A DNA stretch of 64,000 nt, taken from Roseburia porci. Lineage in GTDB: Bacteria > Bacillota > Clostridia > Lachnospirales > Lachnospiraceae. The notes beneath the pieces were generated by a model, which saw only the letters and a program-made list of their open reading frames with translations, was not told the origin of the DNA and searched no databases. The stretch spans positions 186,001-250,000 of the forward strand of contig NZ_VUNI01000001.1 of assembly GCF_009695765.1 (NCBI RefSeq), written 5' to 3'. This document shows positions 8,993-18,191 of this stretch, piece by piece; the first letter of the stretch is position 1; each line of letters starts with the position of its first letter. Made by a program: the position numbers and the translations under genes.

Positions 8993-9562
8993 ATGAAAAA
9001 ACAGATTTTGTTTATAGCAATATGTTTTCTGAGCGGAGTGGCAAGTGCACAGCTTTTTGGAGCAAAATTCCTTACAACATATGGTTTTTTGAACTCTTAT
9101 CATATCAGGGCTTTCGTTATGGGAAAAACGGAGTATATGCAGATGTTTTGGAATATATTGTGGGAACGTGCAAAGGAGTATTTGTTTCTTGCACTCCTTG
9201 GATTTACTCCGGTCAGAAAAGTATTGCCGCAATTTATAAAAAGTGTACTTGCATATACATTTGGCCTTTTTTTGTGGGCGTGTGTCATGAATATGGGGTT
9301 ATATGGGATAGTGGTGTGTGTTTGCTGTATTTTTCCGCAGGGGATATTGTATCTTACGGCAATCGTACTTCTTATAAAACTGGAAGTACAGCCACGATAT
9401 GTCGGAGCAGGGTATGAGAAAAGCAGCTGGCTTCGTACATCGGTAACAACACATTTTTTTACGATACTGACAATCGTAATACTTGTTATAATGGGAGCAT
9501 TGCTTGAAGCTCTGGCTGGAAATGTACTTTTGCACATGGTGTTAAAACAGCTGCTGAAATGA
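8993..9562 (+). CDS. spoIIM: Stage II sporulation protein M family
   Basis: This 189-residue membrane protein has about five hydrophobic segments, beginning KKQILFIAICFLSGV and ending VILVIMGALLEALAG. It is somewhat shorter than Bacillus SpoIIM (about 214). In the family SpoIIM is the scaffold of the SpoIID-SpoIIM-SpoIIP machine that remodels septal peptidoglycan during engulfment. Sequence identity with the family is weak by eye, so position between nudF and xerD, as in Bacillus, is the main support. A GAGGAG site precedes the ATG. Confidence 0.72.
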   Translation: MKKQILFIAICFLSGVASAQLFGAKFLTTYGFLNSYHIRAFVMGKTEYMQMFWNILWERAKEYLFLALLGFTPVRKVLPQFIKSVLAYTFGLFLWACVMNMGLYGIVVCVCCIFPQGILYLTAIVLLIKLEVQPRYVGAGYEKSSWLRTSVTTHFFTILTIVILVIMGALLEALAGNVLLHMVLKQLLK

Positions 9563-9578
9563 TGGAAAAGAGGTACCT

Positions 9579-10334
9579 ATGACAAAAGAATTGGAGCTGT
9601 TCGTGGAATATCTGACAATTGAAAAACAGGCATCGCATAATACAGTGATTTCTTATGAGCGCGATCTGAATAAAATGGTAGACTATCTGCAGGCAAATGG
9701 ATGTCGTGAATTGTCTCAGGTGACACAGATACGTCTGACATCGTACGTTCTGGAACTCGAGAAAGAAGGAATGAAGGCATCAACGATTTCGAGAAATATT
9801 GCAGCGATGAAAGCGTTTTTTCATTTTTGCGAGAGAAGAAAATTAAAAGAAGATGATCCTGCTGAGGACTTGAAAGCTCCAAAAATCGAGAAAAAGGAAG
9901 CTGCGGTTTTGTCGGCGGATGAACTGGATCGTCTGTTTGAACAGATTGATGGCACGTCTCCAAAGGAATTACGGGACAGGAGCATGCTCTGCCTTTTATG
10001 TGCAACCGGGATGAAAGTGGAAGAATTGATGCAGCTGAAACTGGAAGATGTGAATATGCAGATGGAATACGTGGTGTGCAGAGATTCGCACAGAGAAAAA
10101 GTGCTTCCGTTTGACCGTGCAACAAAAAAAGCCATGGAACGTTATCTGACTTATGCACGTCCGGCATTTGTTACAGATAATACATGTCCATGGCTTTTTA
10201 CAAACCGCTCAGGAAAACGCATGAGCAGGCAGGGATTCTGGAAATTAATCAAATATTATGGTGAGCAGGCCGGAATCCAGACGGAGATCACACCATATAC
10301 GCTTAGGCATTCATCTCAGCAATATCGTAAATAA
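9579..10334 (+). pseudogene. xerD: XerD-like tyrosine recombinase, truncated and probably inactive
   Basis: The N-terminal SAM-like core-binding domain (residues 1-95) and most of the catalytic domain are intact, but the protein is 251 residues against about 295. It stops ten residues after the TPYTLRHS box, losing the GHxxxxTTxxY segment and the Tyr nucleophile. The first catalytic Arg, normally in ATGLRVSEL, is Lys here (ATGMKVEEL). Its end overlaps the 3' end of the convergent DAHP synthase by 32 bases, as if a rearrangement replaced the xerD tail. It cannot perform the normal cleavage chemistry. A still-functional binding protein, or an assembly error, cannot be excluded. Confidence 0.82.
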
Positions 10335-11334
10335 GAGCCTTTGTATCTTCCCATCCAAGACAAGGATCTGTGATGGATTTACCGTATACATGATTTCCGA
10401 TTGGCTGGTTGCCTTCTTCAATGTAACTTTCGATCATGAGACCTTTTACGAGGGTATGGATATCGGAAGATAACTTACGGTTGTGCATAACCTCTTTTGC
10501 GATACGGATCTGTTCTTTGAATTTCTTTCCGGAGTTTGAGTGGTTGCAGTCGATGATTGCAGCCGGATTGATCAGATCCATTTTTTCGTACATATCATGC
10601 AGACGGATCAGATCTTCATAATGGTAATTCTGAGTTGTATTTCCATGTTTGCTGACAGCGCCACGTAAAACAACGTGTGTCAGTGGGTTGCCAGGAGTCT
10701 CAACTTCAAAACCACGATATACGAAATGATGTGGATGCTGGGCTGCATAAACGGAATTTAACATAACGGAAAAATCACCACTTGTAGGGTTCTTCATTCC
10801 GGAAGCAACATCAAAACCGCTTACAGTAAGACGGTGCTGCTGATCCTCTACAGAACGTGCACCGATGGCAACATAAGAGAGAAGATCTTCTACATATCCC
10901 CAGTTTTCCGGATAGAGCATTTCATCTGCACATGTCAGTCCGCTTTCTTCGATCGCGCGGATGTGCATCTTACGCATTGCGATCAGTCCTTCGATCATGT
11001 CCGGTGCTTTTTCAGGATCTGGCTGGGAAGCGATACCTTTATAGCCTTCACCGGTGGTACGCGGTTTGTTGGTATATACACGAGGTACGATGACAAGCTG
11101 ATCTTTAACATCCTCCTGGATTTTGGTCAGGCGGCTGACATAATCGCAAACAGAATCTTCTTTATCAGCGGAACAAGGTCCTATGATCAGGAGAAAACGG
11201 TCATCCTTTCCGGTAATAATATCTGTGATCATCTGATCTCTTTCTTTTTTTAATGCGGCAAGCTCTGGTGAAAGTGGAAAACGTTCCTTGATTTCAGAAG
11301 GGCTTGGCAGTTTGTTTAAAAATGTGAAACTCAT
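10303..11334 (-). CDS. aroF: 3-deoxy-7-phosphoheptulonate (DAHP) synthase, AroG/AroF type
   Basis: The 343-residue protein matches type I DAHP synthase: LLIIGPCSADKED near the N-terminus, VYTNKPRTTGEGYKG, ADEMLYPENWGYVEDLLSYVAIGARSVEDQ, and DCNHSNSGKKFKEQ. It condenses phosphoenolpyruvate with erythrose 4-phosphate in the first step of aromatic amino acid synthesis, in the cytosol. On its strand an AAGGAG site sits before the ATG and a consensus promoter lies upstream. It is monocistronic. Its 3' end runs into the tail of xerD, so the junction may be recent. Which amino acid inhibits the enzyme cannot be told. Confidence 0.95.
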   Translation of the reverse strand: MSFTFLNKLPSPSEIKERFPLSPELAALKKERDQMITDIITGKDDRFLLIIGPCSADKEDSVCDYVSRLTKIQEDVKDQLVIVPRVYTNKPRTTGEGYKGIASQPDPEKAPDMIEGLIAMRKMHIRAIEESGLTCADEMLYPENWGYVEDLLSYVAIGARSVEDQQHRLTVSGFDVASGMKNPTSGDFSVMLNSVYAAQHPHHFVYRGFEVETPGNPLTHVVLRGAVSKHGNTTQNYHYEDLIRLHDMYEKMDLINPAAIIDCNHSNSGKKFKEQIRIAKEVMHNRKLSSDIHTLVKGLMIESYIEEGNQPIGNHVYGKSITDPCLGWEDTKALIYDIAEMNA

Positions 11335-11368
11335 AGCTTACTCCTTATCCTAATTGTACTTAGTTGCT

Positions 11369-11397
11369 ATCTTAATCGACTTTAGAAAGATTGTCAA
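11369..11397 (-). promoter_or_regulatory. Promoter of DAHP synthase gene
   Basis: On the minus strand TTGACA (11392-11397) and TAAGAT (11369-11374) are 17 bases apart, about 35 bases before the start codon. Confidence 0.78.
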
Positions 11398-11454
11398 ATT
11401 TATAACATTTATAGATGATATAAAAAAACATTATATAACACTGGTGTTCGAAGG

Positions 11455-11483
11455 TTGACTTTTTCAAAGGCTTTTGTTACACT
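11455..11483 (+). promoter_or_regulatory. tRNA-Arg promoter
   Basis: TTGACT (11455-11460), a 17-base spacer and TACACT (11478-11483) end 13 bases before the tRNA. Confidence 0.7.
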
Positions 11484-11496
11484 AAACAAGTTAGCG

Positions 11497-11568
11497 GCAG
11501 CCGTAGTATAATGGATAGAACACAGGACTCCGACTCCTGGGATGCGGGTTCGATTCCCGCCGGGTGCA
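11497..11568 (+). tRNA. tRNA-Arg, anticodon CCG
   Basis: The cloverleaf is readable. The anticodon stem is CAGGA/TCCTG with loop CTCCGAC, giving anticodon CCG (reads CGG). The T stem is GCGGG/CCCGC with loop TTCGATT, the variable loop is GGAT, and the discriminator is A73. CCA is not encoded. Two weaknesses stand out: position 4 of the acceptor stem is G opposite G69 (GCAGCCG against CGGGTGC), and the D stem GTAT/GAAC has an A-A mismatch plus a G-U pair. It has a promoter and terminator of its own, so it is probably expressed. The 300-base interval between the DAHP synthase and the SH3 gene holds only this transcription unit. Confidence 0.9.
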
Positions 11569-11577
11569 TTTAAGTAG

Positions 11578-11628
11578 ATGGCAAAACATTGAAACTTAGG
11601 GGATAGTAGGTGTTTTGCCATGTTTTTT
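11578..11628 (+). terminator. Terminator after tRNA-Arg
   Basis: ATGGCAAAACA pairs with TGTTTTGCCAT across a loop of about 21 bases and is followed by GTTTTTTG. Confidence 0.85.
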
Positions 11629-11682
11629 GTATTTGCAGATATTGATTTATTATAGAAGACAGGTCAAATGAAGGAGGAAATT

Positions 11683-12774
11683 ATGCAGTCATTGACAGAT
11701 AAAATAAAAAAATTACTTGGTGAAGATAATTATGATAAATTCGTTGCTTTCTGGGAGAAGAATAAACGCTATGTTGCAGCAGTGGTTCTGCTGGTTATTG
11801 TAGTGGTGATCCTTGCTAAATTCGTAAATACTTCCGGCAATAAGAAAGCGGGAGATACAGAGGCGACAGAAGCAAACGTTGCGTCAACTTTTGAACTGGA
11901 TTCTGAATTTGAGGAGGACTCCAATGAAGAACTCAGTACACTGATCAGCAATTATCTGACCGCTTATGCAGCAGATGATCTTGATACACTTACAAAGCTT
12001 GCAGTTCCGATGTCGGATAATGAGAAGAGCTATATCGGAGTGTTCAGCCAGTATATTGAGGCATATCAGAATGTAAAATGCTATTCCAAAGCTGGATTAT
12101 CCAAAGGATCCTATCTTGTATCAGTATCTTATGACCTGAAATTTTACGGAGTGGACACCGTTGCTCCTGGATTGGAATTCTACTATGTAGAGACCAATGA
12201 TGACGGAGAACTCTATATTAATAACTTATACAGCTCTTACAATCTTGGAAGAGGAGAGAATGAGTTAGATACGAATGTTTATTCTGTTATTTTGAAATAT
12301 GAGCAGCAGGATGATGTTGTAGTTTTACAGAAACAGGTTGAGGATGCATATAACGCTGCAGTGGCAGGAGATGCGAACCTTGCAACTATGCTGACATCAA
12401 CAATTCCTACCGCTATGAGCCAGTGGGTATCTACTTTAGACACGGAGGATACACAGGATACGGAGTCTGGAACTGAGCAGACAACCGAACAGACCACGGA
12501 ACAGGGAACCGAACAGCAGCCGGAGCAGAATTCAGAAAGCGCCGAGCAGCAGCCGGAACAGCAACAGGAGACTCCACAGGCAACAGCAGTACAGGTTACC
12601 GCAACAGACGTCAGTGTGCGTGAGACTCCGAGCGTAGATGGTGGATTTGTGGCAAAGGCTAATCAGGGTGAGACATATACCAAACTTGGAACTGATGGCG
12701 ACTGGACACAGATTGATTATAATGGAACACCAGCTTACATCAAAACAGAGTTTGTTCAGGATGTTACAAACTAA
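11683..12774 (+). CDS. Membrane-anchored protein with C-terminal SH3 domain
   Basis: The start is ATG at 11683, five bases after AAGGAGG; the ATG at 11668 only leads into that site. The 363 residues comprise a cytosolic N-terminus of about 30, one membrane segment (about residues 33-50, AAVVLLVIVVVILAK), an extracellular domain of unknown type, and a Gln/Glu/Thr-rich linker with repeats of TEQ and PEQ. A bacterial SH3-like domain follows (ATDVSVRETPSVDGG ... TYTKLGTDGDWTQI). Such domains often bind cell-wall peptidoglycan, so a wall-associated role is likely; the specific function is unknown. It stands alone downstream of the tRNA. Confidence 0.8.
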   Translation: MQSLTDKIKKLLGEDNYDKFVAFWEKNKRYVAAVVLLVIVVVILAKFVNTSGNKKAGDTEATEANVASTFELDSEFEEDSNEELSTLISNYLTAYAADDLDTLTKLAVPMSDNEKSYIGVFSQYIEAYQNVKCYSKAGLSKGSYLVSVSYDLKFYGVDTVAPGLEFYYVETNDDGELYINNLYSSYNLGRGENELDTNVYSVILKYEQQDDVVVLQKQVEDAYNAAVAGDANLATMLTSTIPTAMSQWVSTLDTEDTQDTESGTEQTTEQTTEQGTEQQPEQNSESAEQQPEQQQETPQATAVQVTATDVSVRETPSVDGGFVAKANQGETYTKLGTDGDWTQIDYNGTPAYIKTEFVQDVTN

Positions 12775-12803
12775 ATGCAAATAAAGTCAGGATACTGGCA
12801 GAA

Positions 12804-12863
12804 AGGAGCTGTCGCGCTAAGACAACCACGATTTATCCCATGGTGCTTAGTTCGGCAGCTTCT
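12804..12863 (+). other. Long imperfect hairpin in the leader of rluF
   Basis: Arms 12807-12821 (AGCTGTCGCGCTAAG) and 12846-12860 (CTTAGTTCGGCAGCT) pair with two internal mismatches and a G-U. Three more pairs extend outside, and ACCA/TGGT (12825-12828 with 12841-12844) extends inside. There is no T-run, so it is not a standard terminator. It ends 16 bases before the rluF ribosome binding site, so it could be a structured 5' leader or the 3' end of the preceding mRNA. No known riboswitch class was recognised. Confidence 0.5.
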
Positions 12864-12894
12864 CTTAGTATAGAAAATGGAGAGGAAAGCCAGA

Positions 12895-13707
12895 ATGCAG
12901 GAGAACGGAATCCGAATCAATAAATATTTAAGTGAAGCAGGTGTTTGTTCAAGACGGGAAGCTGACCGCCAGGTAGAACTTGGAAATGTTTCCATTGACG
13001 GAAAAACAGCAGAAACAGGTGCAAGAGTACTTGAAGGACAGACCGTATGTTACTGCGGAAAACCCATATCCAAAGAGCAGGAAATGATTCTGCTTGCATT
13101 TCACAAGCCGGTTGGAATTGTATGTACAGCAGAGAAGCGCGAAAAAAACAATGTGATCGATTATCTGAAGTATCCGAAAAGAATTTATCCGGTGGGACGG
13201 CTGGACAAAGATTCGGAAGGCCTTCTTCTTATGACAAATAATGGAGAGATCGTAAATAAGATCATGCGGGCCGGAAACCGTCATGAAAAGGAATATCTTG
13301 TAACCGTAAATAAACCGGTGACAGACAGTTTTATCCGGGGAATGGCAGGTGGAGTCCCACTTGTGGAACTTGGTACGCAGACACGCAAATGCAAAGTTGA
13401 AAAGACTGGAAAGCGGCAGTTTCGTATCATACTTACACAGGGACTGAACCGGCAGATCCGCAGAATGTGTGAATATTTTGGATATCGTGTGGAGAAGCTG
13501 GTCAGAGTAAGGATTATGAATATTGAACTGGGAGACCTTCCGGTTGGAACATACCGTGATGTGACACCGGAAGAATATCAAAAGCTTCAGGAACTGATAC
13601 AGGATTCCTATAATGATCCGAGAACACGAATAATAGCAGAGGGGAAAAAGGAACATGGAAAGCAATCAGAACGTAACAGATCAGAACGATACAAGAAAAA
13701 GAATTGA
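12895..13707 (+). CDS. rluF: 23S rRNA pseudouridine synthase, RluF type
   Basis: The start chosen is ATG at 12895 behind GGAGAGG, giving 270 residues; ATG at 12877 precedes that site. An S4 RNA-binding domain (RINKYLSEAGVCSRREADRQ) is followed by the catalytic domain with GRLDKDSEGLLLMTNNGE, whose Asp is the nucleophile, and QGLNRQIRRMCEYFGY. The stretch from EKEYLVTVNKPVTDSFIRGM onwards resembles Escherichia coli RluF more than RluB. RluF isomerises a uridine of 23S rRNA. The lysine/arginine-rich tail overlaps the start of ligA by 53 bases. Confidence 0.9.
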   Translation: MQENGIRINKYLSEAGVCSRREADRQVELGNVSIDGKTAETGARVLEGQTVCYCGKPISKEQEMILLAFHKPVGIVCTAEKREKNNVIDYLKYPKRIYPVGRLDKDSEGLLLMTNNGEIVNKIMRAGNRHEKEYLVTVNKPVTDSFIRGMAGGVPLVELGTQTRKCKVEKTGKRQFRIILTQGLNRQIRRMCEYFGYRVEKLVRVRIMNIELGDLPVGTYRDVTPEEYQKLQELIQDSYNDPRTRIIAEGKKEHGKQSERNRSERYKKKN

Positions 13708-15646
13708 AGAACTGGTAGCTGCACTGAATCAGGCATCTCAGGCATACTATAATGGTCAGGATGAGATCATGTCAAACTATGAATGGGATCAGATGTTTGA
13801 CGAACTGCAGATGCTTGAAAAAGAGACCGGATACGTAATGCCAGAAAGCCCGACACAGAACGCCGGATACGAAGAGGCGGGGGGAGAAAAAGAAGCCCAC
13901 GAATATCCGGCACTTTCCCTGGCTAAGACAAAACAGGTATCAGAACTTCAGAAATGGGCAGAAGATAAGCCAATATGGCTCTCCTGGAAACTGGACGGTC
14001 TGACACTTGTGCTGACATACGATGATGGAAAGCTTACCAAGATACTGACCAGAGGAAATGGAACGGTTGGAACGAATATTACATTTTTGAAAAATGCGAT
14101 CAAAGGCTTCCCATTAAAAATTGATTACACGGGGCATATGGTTGTCCGTGGAGAAGCAACGATTTCCTATACGGATTTTGCACAGATTAACGACATGATT
14201 GAAGATGATGATGAAAAATATGCGAATCCAAGAAACCTCGCTTCCGGAACACTGAATCTGGAAGATCCGAATGAAGTCAGGGCAAGACATGTACATTTTA
14301 ATGCGTTTACACTGGTGCACATTGATGATGAGATCGTCTCCTGGGGAGAACGGATGGACTTTTTAAAGAAAATGAAGTTTACGGTGGTCGACCATGAGGC
14401 AGCAACGGCAGATACGCTTCCTGAACTTGTAGAAAAATGGACAAAGCGGGTGGAAAGCGGAGAGATGGACATCCCGGTGGACGGGCTTGTAATCTGCTAT
14501 GATGATACAGCGTATGCTGCGACCGGAAGTGTTACGGGACATCATGCAACCCGCGCCGGATATGCGTTTAAATGGCAGGATGAATCGGTAGAGACAAAGC
14601 TTTGTTATATTGAATGGTCCTGTGCTGTATCAACGATTTCTCCGGTTGCAGTGTTTGAACCCGTGCAGATTGAGGGTACGACTGTATCGCGTGCGTCGCT
14701 CTGCAATCTGAGCGAGATTGAACGGCTTGGAGTGGGAAAGGAATGTACGTTAGAGGTTATCAAGGCAAATAAGATTATTCCAAAATGCATTGGTGTGAAG
14801 GATGCGAAAGGTGAAGTGGAGATTCCGCAGGAATGTCCGGTCTGCCATGCAAAGACGAGTATCCATGTCAGCTTAAACAGTGGAACCAAAACACTCCACT
14901 GTACGAACCCGGACTGTACAGCAAAACACGTGAGAAAATTTACCCGTTTTGTCAGCAAAAATGCCATGGATATCGATGGACTTTCCGCACAAACAATGGT
15001 AAAGTTTATTAATGATGGTTATATTCTGGATTTTGCAGATCTGTATCATCTGGACCGGCATTTTGATGAAATCCGTCAGAAAGACGGCTTCGGAGAAAAG
15101 TCGGTAGAGAATATGCAGCAGGCAATTGAAAAAAGCCGCGATGTGAATCCAGTGAATTTTATTTATGCACTCTGCATTCCAATGATTGGAACAGATGCAG
15201 CAAAAAAGATTGTTCATACGCTTGGGTTTGATGAGTTTTACCGGAGACTGCGGGAAGGAAACGAATTTGAGGACATTGAAGGAATCGGTCTCGAGAAATC
15301 CAATTCGATTCTTAAGTGGTATGAGAATCCGAAGAACAGGGAAACATTGGAAAAAATGCTTCCAGAGATCAGACTGGAGAAGACGATACAGCCGGATCAG
15401 GAAAATGGAAAATGTAAAGGAATTACGTTCGTAATTACAGGGGATGTACATCATTATAAGAACCGGGATGAATTTAAAGCATATGTGGAAGCACAAGGCG
15501 GAAAAGTTGCAGGTTCAGTCTCGAAAAAGACCGGATACCTGGTGAACAATGATGTGGAATCGACATCTTCGAAGAACCGAAAAGCAAAGGAACTTGGCGT
15601 ACCGATCATATCGGAAGATCAGTTTCTTGAATTGTTCGGGGAATAA
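13655..15646 (+). CDS. ligA: NAD-dependent DNA ligase
   Basis: The 663-residue protein has the LigA order: domain Ia ([16 protein letters not shown]), the adenylation motif KLDG (in [11 protein letters not shown], about residue 112), an OB fold, and a zinc finger with four cysteines (CPVC ... CTNPDC, about residues 399-420). Helix-hairpin-helix repeats and a C-terminal BRCT domain (about 585-663) follow. It seals nicks in replication and repair using NAD+. It overlaps rluF by 53 bases and is followed 14 bases later by metA, so the three form an operon. Confidence 0.97.
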   Translation: MESNQNVTDQNDTRKRIEELVAALNQASQAYYNGQDEIMSNYEWDQMFDELQMLEKETGYVMPESPTQNAGYEEAGGEKEAHEYPALSLAKTKQVSELQKWAEDKPIWLSWKLDGLTLVLTYDDGKLTKILTRGNGTVGTNITFLKNAIKGFPLKIDYTGHMVVRGEATISYTDFAQINDMIEDDDEKYANPRNLASGTLNLEDPNEVRARHVHFNAFTLVHIDDEIVSWGERMDFLKKMKFTVVDHEAATADTLPELVEKWTKRVESGEMDIPVDGLVICYDDTAYAATGSVTGHHATRAGYAFKWQDESVETKLCYIEWSCAVSTISPVAVFEPVQIEGTTVSRASLCNLSEIERLGVGKECTLEVIKANKIIPKCIGVKDAKGEVEIPQECPVCHAKTSIHVSLNSGTKTLHCTNPDCTAKHVRKFTRFVSKNAMDIDGLSAQTMVKFINDGYILDFADLYHLDRHFDEIRQKDGFGEKSVENMQQAIEKSRDVNPVNFIYALCIPMIGTDAAKKIVHTLGFDEFYRRLREGNEFEDIEGIGLEKSNSILKWYENPKNRETLEKMLPEIRLEKTIQPDQENGKCKGITFVITGDVHHYKNRDEFKAYVEAQGGKVAGSVSKKTGYLVNNDVESTSSKNRKAKELGVPIISEDQFLELFGE

Positions 15647-15660
15647 ATGGAGGAACAAAA

Positions 15661-16593
15661 ATGCCAATCAGAACACAAAGTGATCTCCCGGCCAAGGAGA
15701 TTCTGGAACATGAAAATATATTTGTAATGGATGAGAGCAGGGCATCGCATCAGGATATTCGACCGATCAGCATTGCAATCGTGAATCTGATGCCGCTTAA
15801 GGAGGATACAGAACTTCAGATTTTGCGTTCTCTTTCCAATTCACCATTGCAGGTGGATGTATCATTTGTGGCACTTTCATCGCATGAATCTACACATACA
15901 TCACTCAGTCATCTGAATAAATTTTATGTAACATTTGAGGATATCCGTTATCAGAATTTTGATGGATTGATCATCACCGGAGCACCGGTGGAGCAGATGC
16001 AATATGAAGAGGTTGATTACTGGGAAGAGATCTGTTCGATCATGGAATGGTCCAAAACGCATGTGACATCAACATTGCATCTTTGCTGGGGCGCGCAGGC
16101 TGGACTTTATTACCATTATGGAATTCCGAAACATATGCTGGAAAAGAAGATGTTTGGAGTATATAAGCATCATGTGATGAACCGTAAGATCCCGCTTGTC
16201 AGAGGATTTGATGATTATTTCTGGGCTCCGCATTCCAGACACACCGAAGTGCGGAAAGAGGATATTGAGAAGATTGAAGATCTGACAATCCTTGCAGAAT
16301 CGGAAGAAGCAGGGGTGTTTCTTGTGATTGCAAAGGATGGAAGGCAGATATTTGTTATGGGTCATCCGGAGTATGATCGTTATACTTTACATAATGAGTA
16401 TAAGAGAGACAAGGAAAAAGGTCTTCCAATCGAGATGCCGGTAAATTATTATCCGGACAATGACGACACCAGGCGCCCAAGCCTTCAGTGGCGTTCCCAC
16501 GGAAACATCCTGTATTCCAACTGGCTTAATTATTACGTCTACCAGACTACACCGTACTCATTTATCAATACGGCTGAAATTATTGGAAAATAA
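15661..16593 (+). CDS. metA: Homoserine O-acetyltransferase, MetA family
   Basis: The 310-residue protein is full length. The catalytic Cys142 lies in HLCWGAQAG, and His235 and Glu237 lie in MGHPEYDR, the expected triad. Residue 111 is Glu (GAPVEQM). In this family Glu111, as in Bacillus cereus, selects acetyl-CoA, whereas Gly selects succinyl-CoA. The product should therefore be O-acetylhomoserine, the substrate of the MetY encoded at 37646. No SAM riboswitch is seen upstream; the gene follows ligA by 14 bases behind a GGAGG site. Confidence 0.95.
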   Translation: MPIRTQSDLPAKEILEHENIFVMDESRASHQDIRPISIAIVNLMPLKEDTELQILRSLSNSPLQVDVSFVALSSHESTHTSLSHLNKFYVTFEDIRYQNFDGLIITGAPVEQMQYEEVDYWEEICSIMEWSKTHVTSTLHLCWGAQAGLYYHYGIPKHMLEKKMFGVYKHHVMNRKIPLVRGFDDYFWAPHSRHTEVRKEDIEKIEDLTILAESEEAGVFLVIAKDGRQIFVMGHPEYDRYTLHNEYKRDKEKGLPIEMPVNYYPDNDDTRRPSLQWRSHGNILYSNWLNYYVYQTTPYSFINTAEIIGK

Positions 16594-16603
16594 GAGGATG
16601 TAT

Positions 16604-16640
16604 AAAATGCCCTCTGTCAGACATGACAGGGGGCATTTTG
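16604..16640. terminator. Terminator between metA and the convergent lipoprotein gene
   Basis: AAAATGCCCTCTGTC pairs with GACAGGGGGCATTTT (one G-U) around AGACAT. The A-rich left arm and T-rich right arm let it serve both converging genes. Confidence 0.85.
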
Positions 16641-16661
16641 TATGGGAAAGATGTTTGGCTT

Positions 16662-17627
16662 TTATTTTGTTGCTTTTATAAAGTCAGCCATCATATTTTC
16701 ACCATAACATTCTTCGAGAGTTTCGTAAGTGTTAGGCATATAGCGCACAGAAAACTCGCTGACATAATCGTAATATTCGTTGGACTCTTTTTTAACACCA
16801 GAACATTCAAAAACATATGCAGATACGGAATAATCTTTAAATTTCCATCCGATGCAGTATGATGCAACATTTACGTTGTTGTCGTTCGTTTCCGGATGCT
16901 TTAATTTCTCCAGATAGTCACTTACCGTTTTATCGTCACCTTTAAAGAACCATATATAGTTTGGCGCACCGAATTCATCATATAATTCGCGGATGCAGAC
17001 ATCTTCTTTTTTCTCAAGGTTGAGTGCGTTCTTTTTCTTAAGTCCTTCCTCATCGGTAAGTCCAAAGGTGTCATAATCCGGATATCTTTCTTCAATATAC
17101 CACAGACCCTGATCAAGAGCTTCTTTTAAGGTACGCTCGGTTTCGCCCTCTTTGTTATAGTAGAGAGAGTGGACCAGGGTACCATTTGTTGTTGAAGTAG
17201 TGTCTTCTGTATATAACGGTTCAGTTGATTCGCGGGAATCGGATTTGGTGTTTTCTGCAATTTTTTGAGAGAAAGGCTCTGTTAAGAATCCACCCTCCTC
17301 TGATTTTTCACCAGAACTTACCTGATAGTTCATAAGATTATTAAGGTCGATCGGCAGTGTCTGCCGGTCTGAAAACAGCTGCGCATTTCCTGAATCTGGG
17401 AGTACGTCATCGGAAGAGGTCTCCATATTCAGAATCAGTGATAGGTTTCTGTCATCATCCTTTGATTCAGTTTCTTCAGATTCGGATTCTTCGGCCTGAT
17501 CTTTGCCGGAACTAACGGATTCTTTTGAGGAATCTTTTGGTGTGGCTGTTTTTTCTGAGTTACCACAGGCTGCCAGACTGAGAGTTAAGGTAACACACAG
17601 TATTGTACATAATAATTTTCTTTTCAT
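16662..17627 (-). CDS. Lipoprotein of unknown function
   Basis: The start was moved to 17627, where AAGGAG precedes the ATG. The 321-residue protein begins with a lipoprotein signal (MKRKLLCTILCVTL... LSLAACGN, lipidated Cys21). A low-complexity Ser/Glu/Lys/Asp linker (to about residue 65) and a soluble domain of mixed alpha/beta composition follow, with TFGLTDEEGLKKKN and DEFGAPNYIWFFKGDD. It is expected to be anchored on the outer face of the membrane. I do not recognise the family. It is monocistronic, convergent to metA and divergent from asp23. Confidence 0.75.
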   Translation of the reverse strand: MKRKLLCTILCVTLTLSLAACGNSEKTATPKDSSKESVSSGKDQAEESESEETESKDDDRNLSLILNMETSSDDVLPDSGNAQLFSDRQTLPIDLNNLMNYQVSSGEKSEEGGFLTEPFSQKIAENTKSDSRESTEPLYTEDTTSTTNGTLVHSLYYNKEGETERTLKEALDQGLWYIEERYPDYDTFGLTDEEGLKKKNALNLEKKEDVCIRELYDEFGAPNYIWFFKGDDKTVSDYLEKLKHPETNDNNVNVASYCIGWKFKDYSVSAYVFECSGVKKESNEYYDYVSEFSVRYMPNTYETLEECYGENMMADFIKATK

Positions 17628-17724
17628 AACAATCTCCTTTTTACAAACATAGACATAAGCGTATAGAATTATGAAAAAAATTACAATAAGACTTTGGTAC
17701 TGAATAAGAAATTGCAAAATATTG

Positions 17725-17753
17725 TTTCCAAAAAGATGATAGTCTGTTATAAT
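17725..17753 (+). promoter_or_regulatory. Promoter of the Asp23/Gls24 gene
   Basis: TTTCCA (17725-17730) and a perfect TATAAT (17748-17753) are 17 bases apart, followed by GAGGAGG and the start codon. Confidence 0.65.
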
Positions 17754-17784
17754 AAGTGAAGAAAATTACCGAGGAGGCATATAC

Positions 17785-18162
17785 ATGGCTGATAGTAGAA
17801 AGACTTTTAAGATAAAAGAAGATCATTTAGGCGAAGTTAAGATTGCAGACGAAGTAGTGGCTATCATTGCAGGACTTGCAGCAACAGAAGTAGAAGGCGT
17901 AAGTTCTATGGCTGGTAACATCACAAATGAGATTGTCAGCAAGCTTGGAATGAAGAATCTCTCCAAGGGGATTTTTGTAGAAGTGCTTGACAATGAGGTG
18001 AAAGTTGACGTAGCAATCAATATTGCATACGGATACAGTATTCCGGAAGTTTCCAAGAAAGTTCAGGATCGTGTCAAGAGCGCAATTGAGAATATGACAG
18101 GACTCAATGTTGCTGTTGTGAATGTACGTATTGCAACGGTCGACATGAGCAGCGATAAATAG
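17785..18162 (+). CDS. Asp23/Gls24 family envelope stress protein
   Basis: This 125-residue protein has the family pattern LGEVKIADEVVAIIAGLAATEVEGV near the start and VDVAINIAYGYSIPEVSKKVQDRV in the second half. Asp23/Gls24 proteins associate with the inner membrane face through partners and respond to alkaline or envelope stress; the exact role is unsettled. Its position just before nusB is common in Clostridia. It has its own promoter, and a strong terminator separates it from nusB. Confidence 0.9.
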   Translation: MADSRKTFKIKEDHLGEVKIADEVVAIIAGLAATEVEGVSSMAGNITNEIVSKLGMKNLSKGIFVEVLDNEVKVDVAINIAYGYSIPEVSKKVQDRVKSAIENMTGLNVAVVNVRIATVDMSSDK

Positions 18163-18191
18163 TGCTTTTTTATTATCTGGAATTGTAGTAT

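Noticed and set aside
9022-9417. 131-codon frame overlapping spoIIM
   Set aside because: It is out of frame within the better supported spoIIM gene, which has a ribosome binding site and membrane-protein pattern; this frame has neither.
9579-10334. Integrase of a genomic island or prophage
   Set aside because: The protein resembles XerD at its normal spoIIM locus, and no att repeats, phage genes or other mobile genes surround it.
12279-12580. Short repeats in the SH3 protein gene as a possible DNA repeat element
   Set aside because: The repeats encode a TEQ/PEQ linker in frame and do not extend beyond the coding sequence.
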